From NCBI GenBank assembly GCA_963969365.1, contig OZ017756.1, forward strand, positions 1 through 64,000: a DNA stretch of 64,000 nucleotides. Reading direction: 5' to 3'. Under the pieces are notes generated by a model. It made no database searches. It saw nothing but the letters and a program-made list of their open reading frames with translations, and was not told the origin of the DNA. Numbering within the stretch: position 1 is the first letter of the stretch; every line of letters begins with the position of its first letter. Both the position numbers and the translations under genes were made by a program. The stretch comes from Asterochloris sp. CNOR1 (taxonomy: Eukaryota; Chlorophyta; Trebouxiophyceae; Trebouxiales; Trebouxiaceae). Positions 35,101 through 45,300 of this stretch are shown here, piece by piece.

Positions 35101-37007
35101 AATAGCACTGCCATGCTGCAGGCTTGAGCACACGGGATGTGTCGGGCAAATGCTGAGGCACAAGCGTGCGGCATAGGTCCCTCAGCAGACCGTAGCCACT
35201 GCTGAAATAGCAATTTGCACTGAACTCCCTCGCCAGTACTGCAATGGACGACTCCTCCAGCTGGCGACAGTCTTGAGAATTTCCTGGGTGCCACAGTACC
35301 CATGACCTTACTGCTTGCATGCCTGCCACTGCAGTCAGTACCTTGAGGTCCTTCTAGGTCTTCGTAACCCTTCTGAGCATGCGACACCCTCACACTCCAC
35401 AGCCCCAGGAGTGCGCCGAGGCTGACCTTCTTAGCTCTCCCTGCCTCCGGTGGTGGAGTCGCTGGGCCATCCAACGACACAGACTGCATGCGCGCGGCAA
35501 TCTTGGTCATCAGCTCGGTGTCGTTCCAGTACTTCTCCATGGCCTTCCCGCCAGAGGCCTCGATGTCCTCAAACACCGACTTCAGCTCCGGGTCCTCTCT
35601 GCAGGACAGAAAGGGCCCAGGTTCAGTCTTGCGCACAGACAGCCAACATCAGTGCACAGCACAGCCCTGAGCGCAGCTTACGTACTTTGCAGCTTGAAGA
35701 GCCCAATTGCCAGGGGGTTGGCAACCAGCAGCCCTGTAGTTTCAATGTCCCTGAACACCAGATTTTGCACAGGAACGCCACTGCGCAGGCCATTGTGCAC
35801 AGTGCCACAATGACATCCCACCTAAGCTGTGCAAGCTGCTGCTGGTAGGCGGGGCTTTGCTGGGCCTGCTGCTGTGCCTGGATCACCGATGCCATCCCCG
35901 GCTGCCCCAGCACACGTTGCGCCTCCATGTAGTGCCGCTCTGCCGCCTCAGGGTTCGACTTCAGGTAGTCGATCACTCCCTTGGCCTGCTCTGGGGACAC
36001 ACCTGTTGGGAGCCCAACGGGAACCTGCAGGGGCAGTTCAAGGTTGTGGGTGACTGGTGCCAGGGCAGAAGCATGCAGGCCTGCTGAGGGACGCGCCAGT
36101 AAGGGGAAAAGAGCAGCAAAAGACACCTGCAGGCGCCGCAATCATTGAGCTGGCGTGACAAGAGACAACAGGCTTGCAGTCTACCAAGAAAGCACCAGGG
36201 CATGCGGGTCCATGGTAGCCTGCAGGCATGACGCACGGAAGCAGGGCGCTCAGCAGAGTGGGCTGCAGCCGTGCTTGGCAGGCAGTGCTGCAGTCTGCTG
36301 CTTTGCACACAGCAGCCTCACAAGGGTTGACAGAGCTGAACAACACAACGGGCAGGCCTTTTGCACCAAACAGCTAAGAACACAGCTGATCAGGCAGGCC
36401 CAGCAGGTTGGGAGATTCAAGAGAGCGGGCTGCGCCCATGCTGGCAGTGCTTTGCTGGACTTGCACTGCATGCCTTCTGCCACAACGGATGTCACAGCTG
36501 GCTGTCAGGCAGGGTGGGTCTCCACGACGGCTCCTGAAAATACGACCTCTGTTGATGCTGTGCGTCATGTCTGCCCCAGCTGCAGCCACCTGGGCCTCAC
36601 AAGAACGCGCACAGCCTCTGGTGCTGCACAAGACGTTGGGTGCCCAACGACTCCTTGGTTGTGACAGGCATTTGCAGTTGGCAGGTTGGGCATCCACAGC
36701 AGATGTATTGTTCAGGGGCGGCGACTCCTGGCAATGAGGGGTTTGAACAACCAAATCGCAGAATTATGTATCACACAGGAGGCTCCCGTATGCCCGCCCA
36801 CCTCTCTAGCTGCTTGAACAGCAGCGATGCAGCATCACAATAGCACGCTGCATTTGACAGCCATACTTGCTGCCGCAGACCATATGAACTGCCTGTCTGC
36901 TCAGAAACGCTTACCTGCTTTCCGTTTGGCAGAGTGATGAAGTCAGTGGAGCCATTGGCGGCAGCTCCATTGCTCTTGGAGCCCGAGGGAGCCACTGTCT
37001 TGCCCAT
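32116..37007 (-). CDS. AKR2: Ankyrin-repeat chaperone AKR2-like, plastid outer-envelope targeting factor
   Basis: AKR2 is a cytosolic receptor that binds chloroplast outer-membrane proteins and carries them to the envelope; this role is known from Arabidopsis. Exons (approximate): 37007-36916 (MGKTVAPSGSKSNG...), 36025-35821, 35605-35437, 34870-34794, 34018-33859, 32760-32705 and 32300-32116. An STI1-type segment (VSPEQAKGVIDYLKSNPEAA, then DPELKSVFEDIEASGGKAM and EKYWND) precedes about four ankyrin repeats (ILQDAAKAGDLATVKRLL, MRGITPLGVAVGFNRIAIVE, GNTVLHYAAGYGRKDVAQML and QGQMPIDAAKIN). The DPELK...KYWND block and the HYAAGYGRK join are hallmarks of plant AKR2. The C-terminus is a Lys-rich extension of about 40 residues (FLDRKAAKLKPAQTVKLAKN) longer than I recall for Arabidopsis. 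The start is the only ATG before the conserved N-terminus. Confidence 0.83.
33450..33900 (-). repeat. Three-copy echo of an AKR2 ankyrin exon end
   Basis: The functional exon end encodes TVLHYAAG with a GTGAGC donor at about 33860. Decayed copies of this end lie at about 33699-33735 (still reading DTVLHYAAG) and 33456-33490. A linked segment (GCTCCAGGCCCCACCA and variant) is repeated at about 33608 and 33838. Spacing is about 160 and 240 bp, larger than in other arrays. Confidence 0.7.
34005..34153 (-). repeat. 75-bp tandem duplicate of an AKR2 exon start with acceptor
   Basis: 34005-34078 and 34080-34153 are about 75% alike by eye. On the minus strand each contains CCTGCAGGGG, the acceptor and first codons of the exon encoding GADVNQADM. 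The second unit lies in the intron upstream in transcription. Confidence 0.7.
34858..35085 (-). repeat. Three-copy repeat flanking an AKR2 exon
   Basis: GCTGCTGTGCTGCAGGC occurs at about 34860, 34954 and 35033, each followed by a G-rich stretch and GGTGAG-like sequence. The first overlaps the exon border encoding the first ankyrin repeat. A separate 56-bp duplicate (TGCCTGAGTGGCCCAC at 34502 and 34558) lies in the next intron. Confidence 0.65.
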
Positions 37008-37640
37008 GGTCGCTTCTATGTCTGTATGCCAGGGATGGCTGAGCTTCAACCGCAGAGACCTTCTGGGGATATCTGGCCGAGGTCAAGATCTGCGGGCATC
37101 TGCTACCACAGCTGTGGCTCCAATTCATAATGGCATATCTCACTTCAGGCCTTTCTGTCCAATGCGGCCGCATCAAGCAGCTTCAAGCTGACAACGACAC
37201 TTCCTAGCAGTCTGGCGCTCCGGTAACACTCAAGTTTGCGCAGGAGGCATAACGCTTGCAAACAAAGCAACTTGAGCATCTTGCAGCAGCTGGACGTTGA
37301 CAGCTCAGGCTGCCAGTCCAACATAGCAAAGAAGCCATAGAGACAGATCTGCATGGCAAGACCTGGCCTGTTAAGTAGATGTATGTGCACGCATGAAGTA
37401 TGAAGCAGTCCCCATACATAGAATCTTGGATGGTTGACAAACCTGCCTGTCCTGTGCTAAGAGTGGTCTGTCTTGTTGCAGAGCCAGACAAAGGGTCATC
37501 TATCGGGCGTAGACAACCTATCTGGGGGCATTCCAGCTTTGCACCCCACCTTTGCGATAAGCAGCCTCATGTGCTGCATGTGATTTTAGAAGGCAAAAGG
37601 GCCAAGCCGAATTGTCACCCTAAAAACCACACTGTGTGCA
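37008..37640. other. Intergenic: AKR2 5' flank
   Basis: No open frame with family resemblance is visible. It should hold the AKR2 promoter on the minus strand and the 5' flank of the 5S gene. I see no recognisable motif. Confidence 0.5.
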
Positions 37641-37759
37641 TGCTACGGTCATATCATCCAGAATAACCCCGTTCTCGTCCGATCACGGAAGGCAAACTGG
37701 ATTGGGCCAGATTAGTACTACGTTGGGTGACCACGCGGGAATATCTGGTGCTGTAGCGT
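37641..37759 (+). rRNA. 5S ribosomal RNA gene, solitary
   Basis: The segment has the full 5S pattern. The ends pair (GCTAC at 37642 with GTAGC at 37753-37757). CGTCCGATCACGG lies in the loop A/helix III region. The internal-control C-box equivalent reads GGGTGACCACGCGGGAA. TTTT starts at 37759. The length of about 117-119 nt is normal. Only one copy is present in 64 kb. Compensating ends and an intact internal promoter suggest a working gene. The alternative is one unit of a dispersed 5S family or a 5S-derived SINE, but no SINE tail follows. Confidence 0.88.
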
Positions 37760-37762
37760 TTT
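37759..37762 (+). terminator. RNA polymerase III terminator of the 5S gene
   Basis: A run of four T on the plus strand lies immediately after the closing stem of the 5S gene, the minimal Pol III stop signal. Confidence 0.6.
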
Positions 37763-38549
37763 GCTCCTGGCAAGAGTGGAGGCCCTGGTGATGCTTTGGC
37801 CCAGCTCATATCGCCCAGAAATGCCGATCAATTCGGCGTACTGAGCCTGCCACCTGATGGCCACATCATGACACAGCATGGGGCTTGACAGCAGCTGTCT
37901 TGCTGAATGAGTAGTATGCTGCTAGAAACTAAAAGCCCAGACCCGCTCTGACAGCCACCTGCCCAGATCGCTCCAAGAAGGCTGTCAGAGATGTGCAGGA
38001 GCGCAGCTTGGACAACACCGTGGCTGTATTGGCTGAGCTGTAATGTACTGCAAGGACCCTTTACCAGATGTCAAGCAAGCCTCGCGCTGCAGATGAAGCC
38101 TCACTTTCCTCCCTTGCCCAGGTATTGCATCCGAGGACCGGCATTTTGGAACTCGCATTGCCCTGCTTGCTGAGACACTGCTTTGCCCCGCACTGTCTCA
38201 AGAGGCCTGAGCTGCCTGCTGATCGCTTATGCAGTGGTTGCAGCTGGCAACCTTGCATCTACATAAGCCTTGTGGCTGTGGAGGTTCATTTATGCAACGC
38301 TTTGCGGTGTCAGCAATTGCACATTGACCTGACAAGCGTTTGATCAGCCAGAATCCCAAACTGCTGACTTGGGTGTTGAGTGTTGCAGCACAGCTATAGC
38401 AGCAGGGACACCCTCAGCAGCAGCCGCCTCAGCTGCAGGAGCCCCAGCCCCTCTGTTGATCCGCCCTGCCACAATGCGGGAGGAGAGGCGGCCAAACACA
38501 ATAGCTCCAAGCTCTGCCGATGTGGCTGGTCTGTGAGACGGTTACATGG
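37763..38549. other. Intergenic between the 5S gene and the WDR83 3' end
   Basis: No gene is recognised. A minus-strand TGTAA at 38542-38546 begins four nt past the WDR83 stop and is its likely polyadenylation signal. The rest holds only short frames without family resemblance. Confidence 0.5.
38542..38546 (-). terminator. Polyadenylation signal TGTAA of WDR83
   Basis: TGTAA on the minus strand begins four nt beyond the WDR83 stop codon. This is unusually close, so the 3' UTR would be very short if it is used. Confidence 0.4.
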
Positions 38550-41500
38550 TCATGCTGCCTCCTGATGCTGCCAGAACTTGACTGTGCCATCATTTGAAGC
38601 GGTGAGCAGCCCCTGCCCTTGGGGATGGTACGCCAGGGAGCAGACAGGGCCCTTGTGTGCCTGAAACTTGAGCACCACTGTCTCCTCAACCAGGTCCCAG
38701 AAGAAGACACGGCCTGCACACCACAGCTGCCAGCCATCAGCAAAGCTGTGAGCTGCCAGAGTGGTTGACAAAAGCGGGGTAGTGGGTTGCAAAGCTCAAA
38801 AGAGGCCAGATTCTGCCAGTTGTGGGACACTGGAGGCCCATGGCACCAAGAGACAGGCACTATATCTGTGCTTACTGCCAGCGGCAAGGCGCAGGGGCTC
38901 TCCATGCAGCAGTACACAGGTCGATTCCACTTGCCCAGCAGCACAGCAACCTCTGGGGGATGGGATGACAAGCAGGCCGTTCCGGGGCACAAGTCCTGCT
39001 GCTGCTGCTGCGGCCATACAAGCGGAGCCGGCCTCTTCTCTTTCGGCACCCAGAATGCAGAACAACAATAGACAAGGCAGATTGCAGACTATCAGACCCT
39101 GGGTCACTGCAGGGACAGGCGCATGTATGAGGTACACATGCAAGACAGCGCCTTGAAGCTGCCAGGGGAACCAAGAGGCTACTTCAACCTGCTCACCGTC
39201 CTCTGAGCCGCACAGCACATAGGCATCCGTTGGGGAGAAGGCACAGTCTAGCTTGTAGCTCTGGTGTACATGCCCTGCACCAATATGCACTGAGACTCAG
39301 GGGTGAGGTCTTGACAGCTGGCAATAGTTAACAGCCAAGACCTAACTTGTCAGCATTGCCCCTGTCGTGCACGCCATGTGCACCACAAACTTGTAGCTCC
39401 AGTCCACCCTGGTTGACTTGAAGACATGCTGCTGTGACCTTAGTGAGCTGACGGCAGCAGTCATTGCAGGGCTTGTTCAGAGATGCACGCAGCCAGTGAG
39501 CCGCTTGAAGGGCGCATGCTGCCACCCTCTGCCTGGGCCGCATCGCTGCGGGTCTTGAGCCTTAGGGCTACAAAATTGACTGCGCCTTTGCTTGGTCGCA
39601 AAGCTGCTGCATCCCGATAGGGTCTCTGGTGCATAGCAGTAGAGTGGAGCCTGCTCTTGATGAGCACACAATGTCTGGCATAGTGTGAGCAGGGCAGTCA
39701 GGGCGCCACTCCCCTTCATCAGGCAGCCGCCTAGCACGCAGATAGCACCACCCATGCTGAGCATGATACTTCACTCAAAGTCACATATTCCCGCACACTT
39801 GGCCTGGACACCACCTCCCAGCATGCAGCAGCCGGCCTGGAGGCATGCCCGGGCACAGTAGACCCCTTGTCGGCAGTCCCACCTACATGCTGAGCCAGCA
39901 GCTCATGTCCAGCACCCCCACCTCCAGGCACCAATGCAGCCCCTCACAGAGAGACAGCCAGTCCAACCCTAGCCAGATCCCCTACAGGACAAAACCTCCA
40001 GCAGTGCCAGAGACGGGTCTCACCTGCATAGCGGGCCAGCAGCTCTCCGCTGCCCATGTCCAGCAGGCGCAGCCCCACCTCCAGGCAGCTGGCCAGCACG
40101 CAGTTGCCGTCATGAGACAGGGCCACCTGGGTCACAGCCTGGCCCAGGTTGTCGCTGTAAAGCATGCCTGACCGGATGTCAAAGCGGCGGACCGTGCCGT
40201 CCACAGAACCCGCCACAATCTCTGTGCTGCACAGCAGAGGGAGGGCTTCAGCAAAGGTACAGCATGTCTGTCTGCATGACAAAGCAGTGACAGTGCCGTC
40301 CACAGACCCCACTGTTGTGAGGCGCATTTTGGTGGTTTAATCAGACTTAGAGGCAATTGAGTAGGGCCATCATCATGTCCACGCTGCATGGCCCCTGTCA
40401 TGCTGATTTTGAAATACTGACACCAGCCATGCAGCAAGGTGCAGGTTGCAAAGCCTGGCGCCCAGCTCACCTGCCCTCTGCGGCTGCCACTCCCATCACG
40501 CTGTCCCCAAAGACCTTCATCGTCTGAATGGGGTCAAAGCTGCGGCTGCGGCAGTCCCACACCTGCAGGGCAGGGGTGCCGCCAAGATTCAAGCCAATGA
40601 TGTACCATATATGAGCAGACAGCCATTCTGTTGCTGTGGCCAACATAGATTGATCCAGTCTGAAGGATTGTCTGGGCAGGAAGAGATGCAACAGCCTGAG
40701 AGGGACACTCCTAACGGCTGGCCAGTCTTGCACCTGCAAGCATTGGCAGCCCCAATCTTGGCTTAGGCAGAGGTTCAGCTGTCTCAGGGAGGCTCCTGCA
40801 CTAACTCATAGCTGGCAGCCAGGCTTAGCCATGCTGACAGAAAGGCCCATGGCTGGCTGTGAAGGTCCGGGCGATCCAATCTAGTATGATAATGGCAATG
40901 GAAGCTCACAAATGGTGATGTTGGTGTTGCGTTCAAGCATCAGCAAAGAGCTGCCCACCTTGATTGCCTGGTCATAGCCCCCACTTATCAGCACCTCATC
41001 AGATGCACCTGCACAGATCTGAGGGATGTCGTCAGGCGCTGTGAGGGCCATTGAGCACTTGGGCATTGTTTACATCCCAGCTGGCCTCAAGGGAGGTGCT
41101 TGTTGCATGTGCTGGTGGGGCAATGGCAGTCCTCTGGGCGGCAGCTCATGTCAATCTGGCATCATACAAGGCCAGCAGACGGAGCCGCAGCAAGCAAGCT
41201 GTAAACATGCCTTTGTCTTGCAGAGCCTGACCGCATACAGGTTGCGCATCACACAGGCCAGCTGCCAAGCCAGTCGCGTGCAGGGACTGACAGGTAGGCA
41301 CATAACCGCACATCACACAAGCTGGCTGCCAGGCAGGGTTGCCTGCATGTCTGCTGAGGTTGGACCCTGCAGTGATGTTTGCTTTGCACTTGAGGTGGCC
41401 GCTGCTCAAGATCTCCTCATATGTCTGCCGGCCACAGGCTGGCCTGCAGCTGTGCACTCACTGCGTTGACGTCCCCGTCATGACCCCGGAACTTGCGTAT

Positions 41501-42229
41501 GATCTTGCCTGTTGACACATCCCACTGGAAGATGTTGCGGTCCCCGCCGCAGGACGCGAGCCTGAAGGGCAGAGAGTGCCACATGCCTGCTGGGCACGGG
41601 AGGGGGCGCTGAGCACCCCAGCACGGTGAAGCCTGGCATGCTGGGCGGGAAATGGAGGAAGGCAGAGACTCAGCGCAGCAGCAGGTGGCCTCAACACCCC
41701 AGCCTGAAGATGTCAGGCTACTTGTGCCATAAGTGCCAGCGGTGGGTGCCGCAGAATGCCCCTGTACAGGCCCAGTGAGTGCATGATGCTGCACAGGTGC
41801 AAAATGCCTCACTTGCTGTTGTCGGCTGAGACAGCCACATCGCGCACATCGTGGCCATGCCCCTGATAGGTCTTCACAAGCACGCCTCGGTGGGGATTCC
41901 ACAGCTTCAAGGTCCTGTCCTGCAGCAAGAATTTCTATGAATGCATGCTTGTATCGCACAGGTGTCTGCATGTTGGACCAAGAGGCCAAACAAGGTCAGA
42001 GAGCACTCCAACTTGGGCTTTGCGCCAGGCTGGTGCTGCGACACAAATGTCATTGCCTCACCTTGCCGCAAGTCAGGCAGTAGGTGCCTGATTTGTTGAA
42101 GCGCACAGCCAGCACTGCGCCATCATGGCCCTGCAGGGTGGCCACCTTTGTGTTGGGCAGTGGCTCTGCAAGCTGCCGGGCCTCTACGCTGGGTGGTCTC
42201 AGCTCTGGGCCAAACTTCTGCCGAGGCAT
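38550..42229 (-). CDS. WDR83: WD40 scaffold WDR83/MORG1
   Basis: This is a seven-bladed WD40 protein. Animal WDR83/MORG1 scaffolds ERK modules and is found in spliceosomal C complexes. Exon 1 is 42229-42062 (MPRQKFGPELRPPSVEARQL..., ending YCLTCGK). Then about 41920-41815 (DRTLKLWNPHRGVL), about 41565-41466 (LASCGGDRNIFQWDVSTGK, IIRKFRGHDGDVNA), about 41010-40959 (LISGGYDQAIK), about 40565-40472 (VWDCRSRSFDPIQTM), about 40225-40023 (IVAGSVDGTVRRFDIRSGML), about 39275-39195 (YKLDCAFSPTDAYVLCGSED) and 38716-38550 (RVFFWDLVEETVVLKF). These follow human WDR83 blade by blade. A short exon joining blades 3 and 4 is not placed. The gene is head-to-head with ribokinase. Confidence 0.88.
39881..40325 (-). 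repeat. Echoes on both sides of a WDR83 exon
   Basis: The exon at about 40225-40023 is echoed at both ends. Its 3' part (AGCAGCTC..., CCCACCTCCAGGCA) recurs at 39881-39930, downstream in transcription. Its 5' part (GTGCCGTCCACAGA) recurs at 40279-40325, upstream. Both echoes are intronic and decayed. Confidence 0.75.
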
Positions 42230-42339
42230 GGCTCATGTTTTCAAGTGCCCGGGTCCCTCCCGAGCCCGATGGTGGCCACCTGCATCTTGCTCATGCAGAT
42301 CGCAGAAAGAAAGTTTTCACAGACCTAAATGCTTGCAAC
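42230..42339. promoter_or_regulatory. Bidirectional promoter, WDR83 / ribokinase
   Basis: Only 110 bp separate the two start codons, which point away from each other. Both 5' UTRs and core promoters must fit here or extend into the coding parts. The stretch contains CCCGGGTCCCTCCCGAGCCC, a GC-rich near-palindrome. No TATA box is evident. Confidence 0.6.
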
Positions 42340-45300
42340 ATGACCATGTCCATGGTGCAGTGGAGGCATCGAGCCCTGCCTGGCAGCCCAGCTGGTGTCG
42401 ATCTGAGATCATGCAGGGCCTACAGCAGAGTAGCTGGCAGAATCGCCATCAAAGCCCAGCAGGCTGATCTCAAGCCCCTGGTCGTTGTGGGCAGTGTCAA
42501 TGCCGACATCATGTTGCAAGGTGAGCACAGCTTGTTTGATCAAGTCATATCTATACATTCTCCCCCATCTGACGCCATCTAAGCCTGACTTGTTCCTGCA
42601 GTGCCGCGATTTGCATCTCCAGGGGAGACACTGCCCGCCAAAAGCATGCAGACGCTGCCAGGAGGGAAGGTGAGACGTTGTTGCGGTGCATCAAGTCTGT
42701 CGTTGCTTCTCAATGGCATCAAGTATTGCTGATGTTTACCACATTAATGTGGCTAGACCGTGAGGGCCTACTACATGCTATGCAGGGCGCCAACCAGGCA
42801 GCAGCAGCAGCCATGCTGGAGCACCCAACCATATTCATTGGCCAGGTGAGAGCTGATGCACAGTGCTGCACGGACAGCCGGCTCCTTGCTGCAGCAGCAG
42901 CTGGGCTGGCCATGACAGCAGTGGGTGCTGTCTTGCATTATCCTGGGGTTGGTCACCCATAAGATCGAGAGTTGTCTTCACCATGCACCAGATACAGCCC
43001 CAAGTCTTGCAAGGGGCATAGCTCACCCAGTGTCAAAACTGACTGACAAGGGGCCCTGGCTGGATGTATCCAGGCCTGAGTCTCCTTGTGTGTTTCAAGT
43101 CCAACCTGGACGCGAGATGCAGCTGTAGTGGCAGCTTGCAAAGCTATCAGTGAAGCGCTCCTGCCGTGACCACAAGGCGCGAGGCTGCACCACTGGCACA
43201 ATCCACATGCAAGGAGGCAAGACCTTACGACTGCGATGAAGCAAACGTGACTGGTGAATTGCTTTCACAAGACCAGAAGACTGAGGGCCGCCTTTCCCTG
43301 TCTGCACTGCAGGTGGGGACCAGATAGGGCCGTCTGACAGTCACATCAAAAAGTCAAAAGATCCTGAAGGCATGCATCCCCTGTCTTGGAAGTGCAGGTG
43401 GGGACCATGTAACTTTCTCTGCCCATCACCTCATGTGAGGAAAAGACACTGAGGCCCTGCATCCCCAATCTGCAGTGCAGGTGGGGACCGATGCCAACGC
43501 CCAGCTGGTGCGCAGTGCTCTGAGCGACTGCGGCGTGGACATCTCACACCTGAGGGAGGTGAAGGGGCCCACAGGGTCAGCCATCATCTCAGTGGACCCT
43601 CAAGGTGAGCTGACCCATGTGCTACTGACAAGGCTGATATTGATGGCAGTCAACAAAACGGGTTGGCAAGGCATGGCAGCGGGCAGGGCGCCTGTGATGG
43701 TCGCTCCTAGTGCAAGGCAGCCGTAGGGCAGCTCTTGAGTGCCGGAGGGGTCACAGAGGGTCAGTCAGTGCCTCTGTGCACCCCTATGGCGGGTTCAGCT
43801 TAGTCGGCCAGAATATGCTGTGACACGCAGCATCGTCACCAATTTACTGCCTACGCATGCTCTGCTGCTGCTGCTGATGCTACAAGCACCATTCCTCTTG
43901 CAAACGTCCCAAGAGTGCCTCTGAGACTGGACTGCAAGATATTGCCTGCAGGGGAGAACATCATTGTCATTGTTGGCGGCGCCAACACCAGCAAGTGGGA
44001 CTTCTCTCAGGAGACCCAGCAGGCAAGAAGCTTCTGCATGTCTGTTGTAGCCTGTGCGGTAACAATTCAATCTATTGAGCGTCTTGGGTGCCCGGGGTAC
44101 AGAGCTGGCACTGGAGTGGGCCTCATCTATTGCATCAGCCCATCAAAGACTGATCCCTGCCATGCATCTGTGGCCGTCCTCTGCTGTGGGTACTGGTCCA
44201 GCCTGAATCGCCAAAAGACACCGAGCTAGTTGACTCACATTTGCTACATCAAGCCCGACGCCGACTGTTGCGTTAAGGAGGTACTGCGCATCTTGTTCCT
44301 TCATTCCGACAATGACTGAGCGATGCCAGGTGTTGGTGGCAACTTTCTGCTGTGGAATGTTGCCTGGCTTAGTTGTGTCCCTGTCAGCGCAGATGTCTCT
44401 CAATGGCCGGCCACAAGCATGCTTGCTTCTGCCTGCAGGTCATGAAGAACGCTGGCATGGTGCTCCTGCAGCGGGAGATCCCAGAAGAGGTTAATACCCA
44501 GGTTGCTCAGGTGTGAGTGTTGGTCTTGCCTCCAGCAAGAGCCCTGCAAGCAAGCCTGCCCACATTCAGGGAGGGCACTTAGGGAGGGCATGGCTGAAAT
44601 CCAAGCGGTTGCAGTGTGTGTGGATGGTCTTCCATGCAGGTAAGTACCACTCATGCTGAGCTCCTGTCAGCCAGGCGTGGATGCTGTACACATCGTGGAG
44701 CCTCCCCTGCAGGTTTTGCACAGCAGCGAGTCTAACAGCTGATGGGCAGGTGTGCCCACCAGCGCAGTAGAGCATTTGACTGATGTGCTCCTGCAGATGC
44801 AATATCCAGTGGCCTGCCCGTGATAGATATCACTGAAATGCAGTGGCAAGCATGTGTGCAGCAGTCCCTCCTCAGTTATACACGCCCTTGCTGCCAACTG
44901 CAAAACATGCAAATGTCCCGGTGCTGCTGGACATGGAGAGCGGATATTCGAAGTCATATCTCTGCTGCTGCAGACTGTGCATGCCTTTAGCACCGACCCC
45001 CTGCTGCACAAGTGCTTGCTCCAGGGTCCACAAAGCTTGGTCTGCACAGCAGCTAGTCCACAGCAGCCATGTGGCAATGCTGCTAACTTGCAGGGAGGGC
45101 GTGTCCAAACTGCACCAAGCAGGTACCTATAGGTTGCTGATTGCAGCAGCGTACCAATCCTGGCTGCGCAAGCGGCAAGCCCAGGACCCTCCTTTGCCAT
45201 GTCAACACCTCAGCCACTGTCCTTTCCTGCTGCAGATTGCGCAGGGCAGCGACGTACCGGTGCTGCTGGACTGTGGGGGCGTGGAGGGGCCCATCAGCCC

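Noticed and set aside
37641-37759. 5S-derived SINE instead of a 5S gene
   Set aside because: The ends close as a 5S stem, length is normal and a Pol III stop follows at once. No SINE body, tail or target-site duplication is seen.
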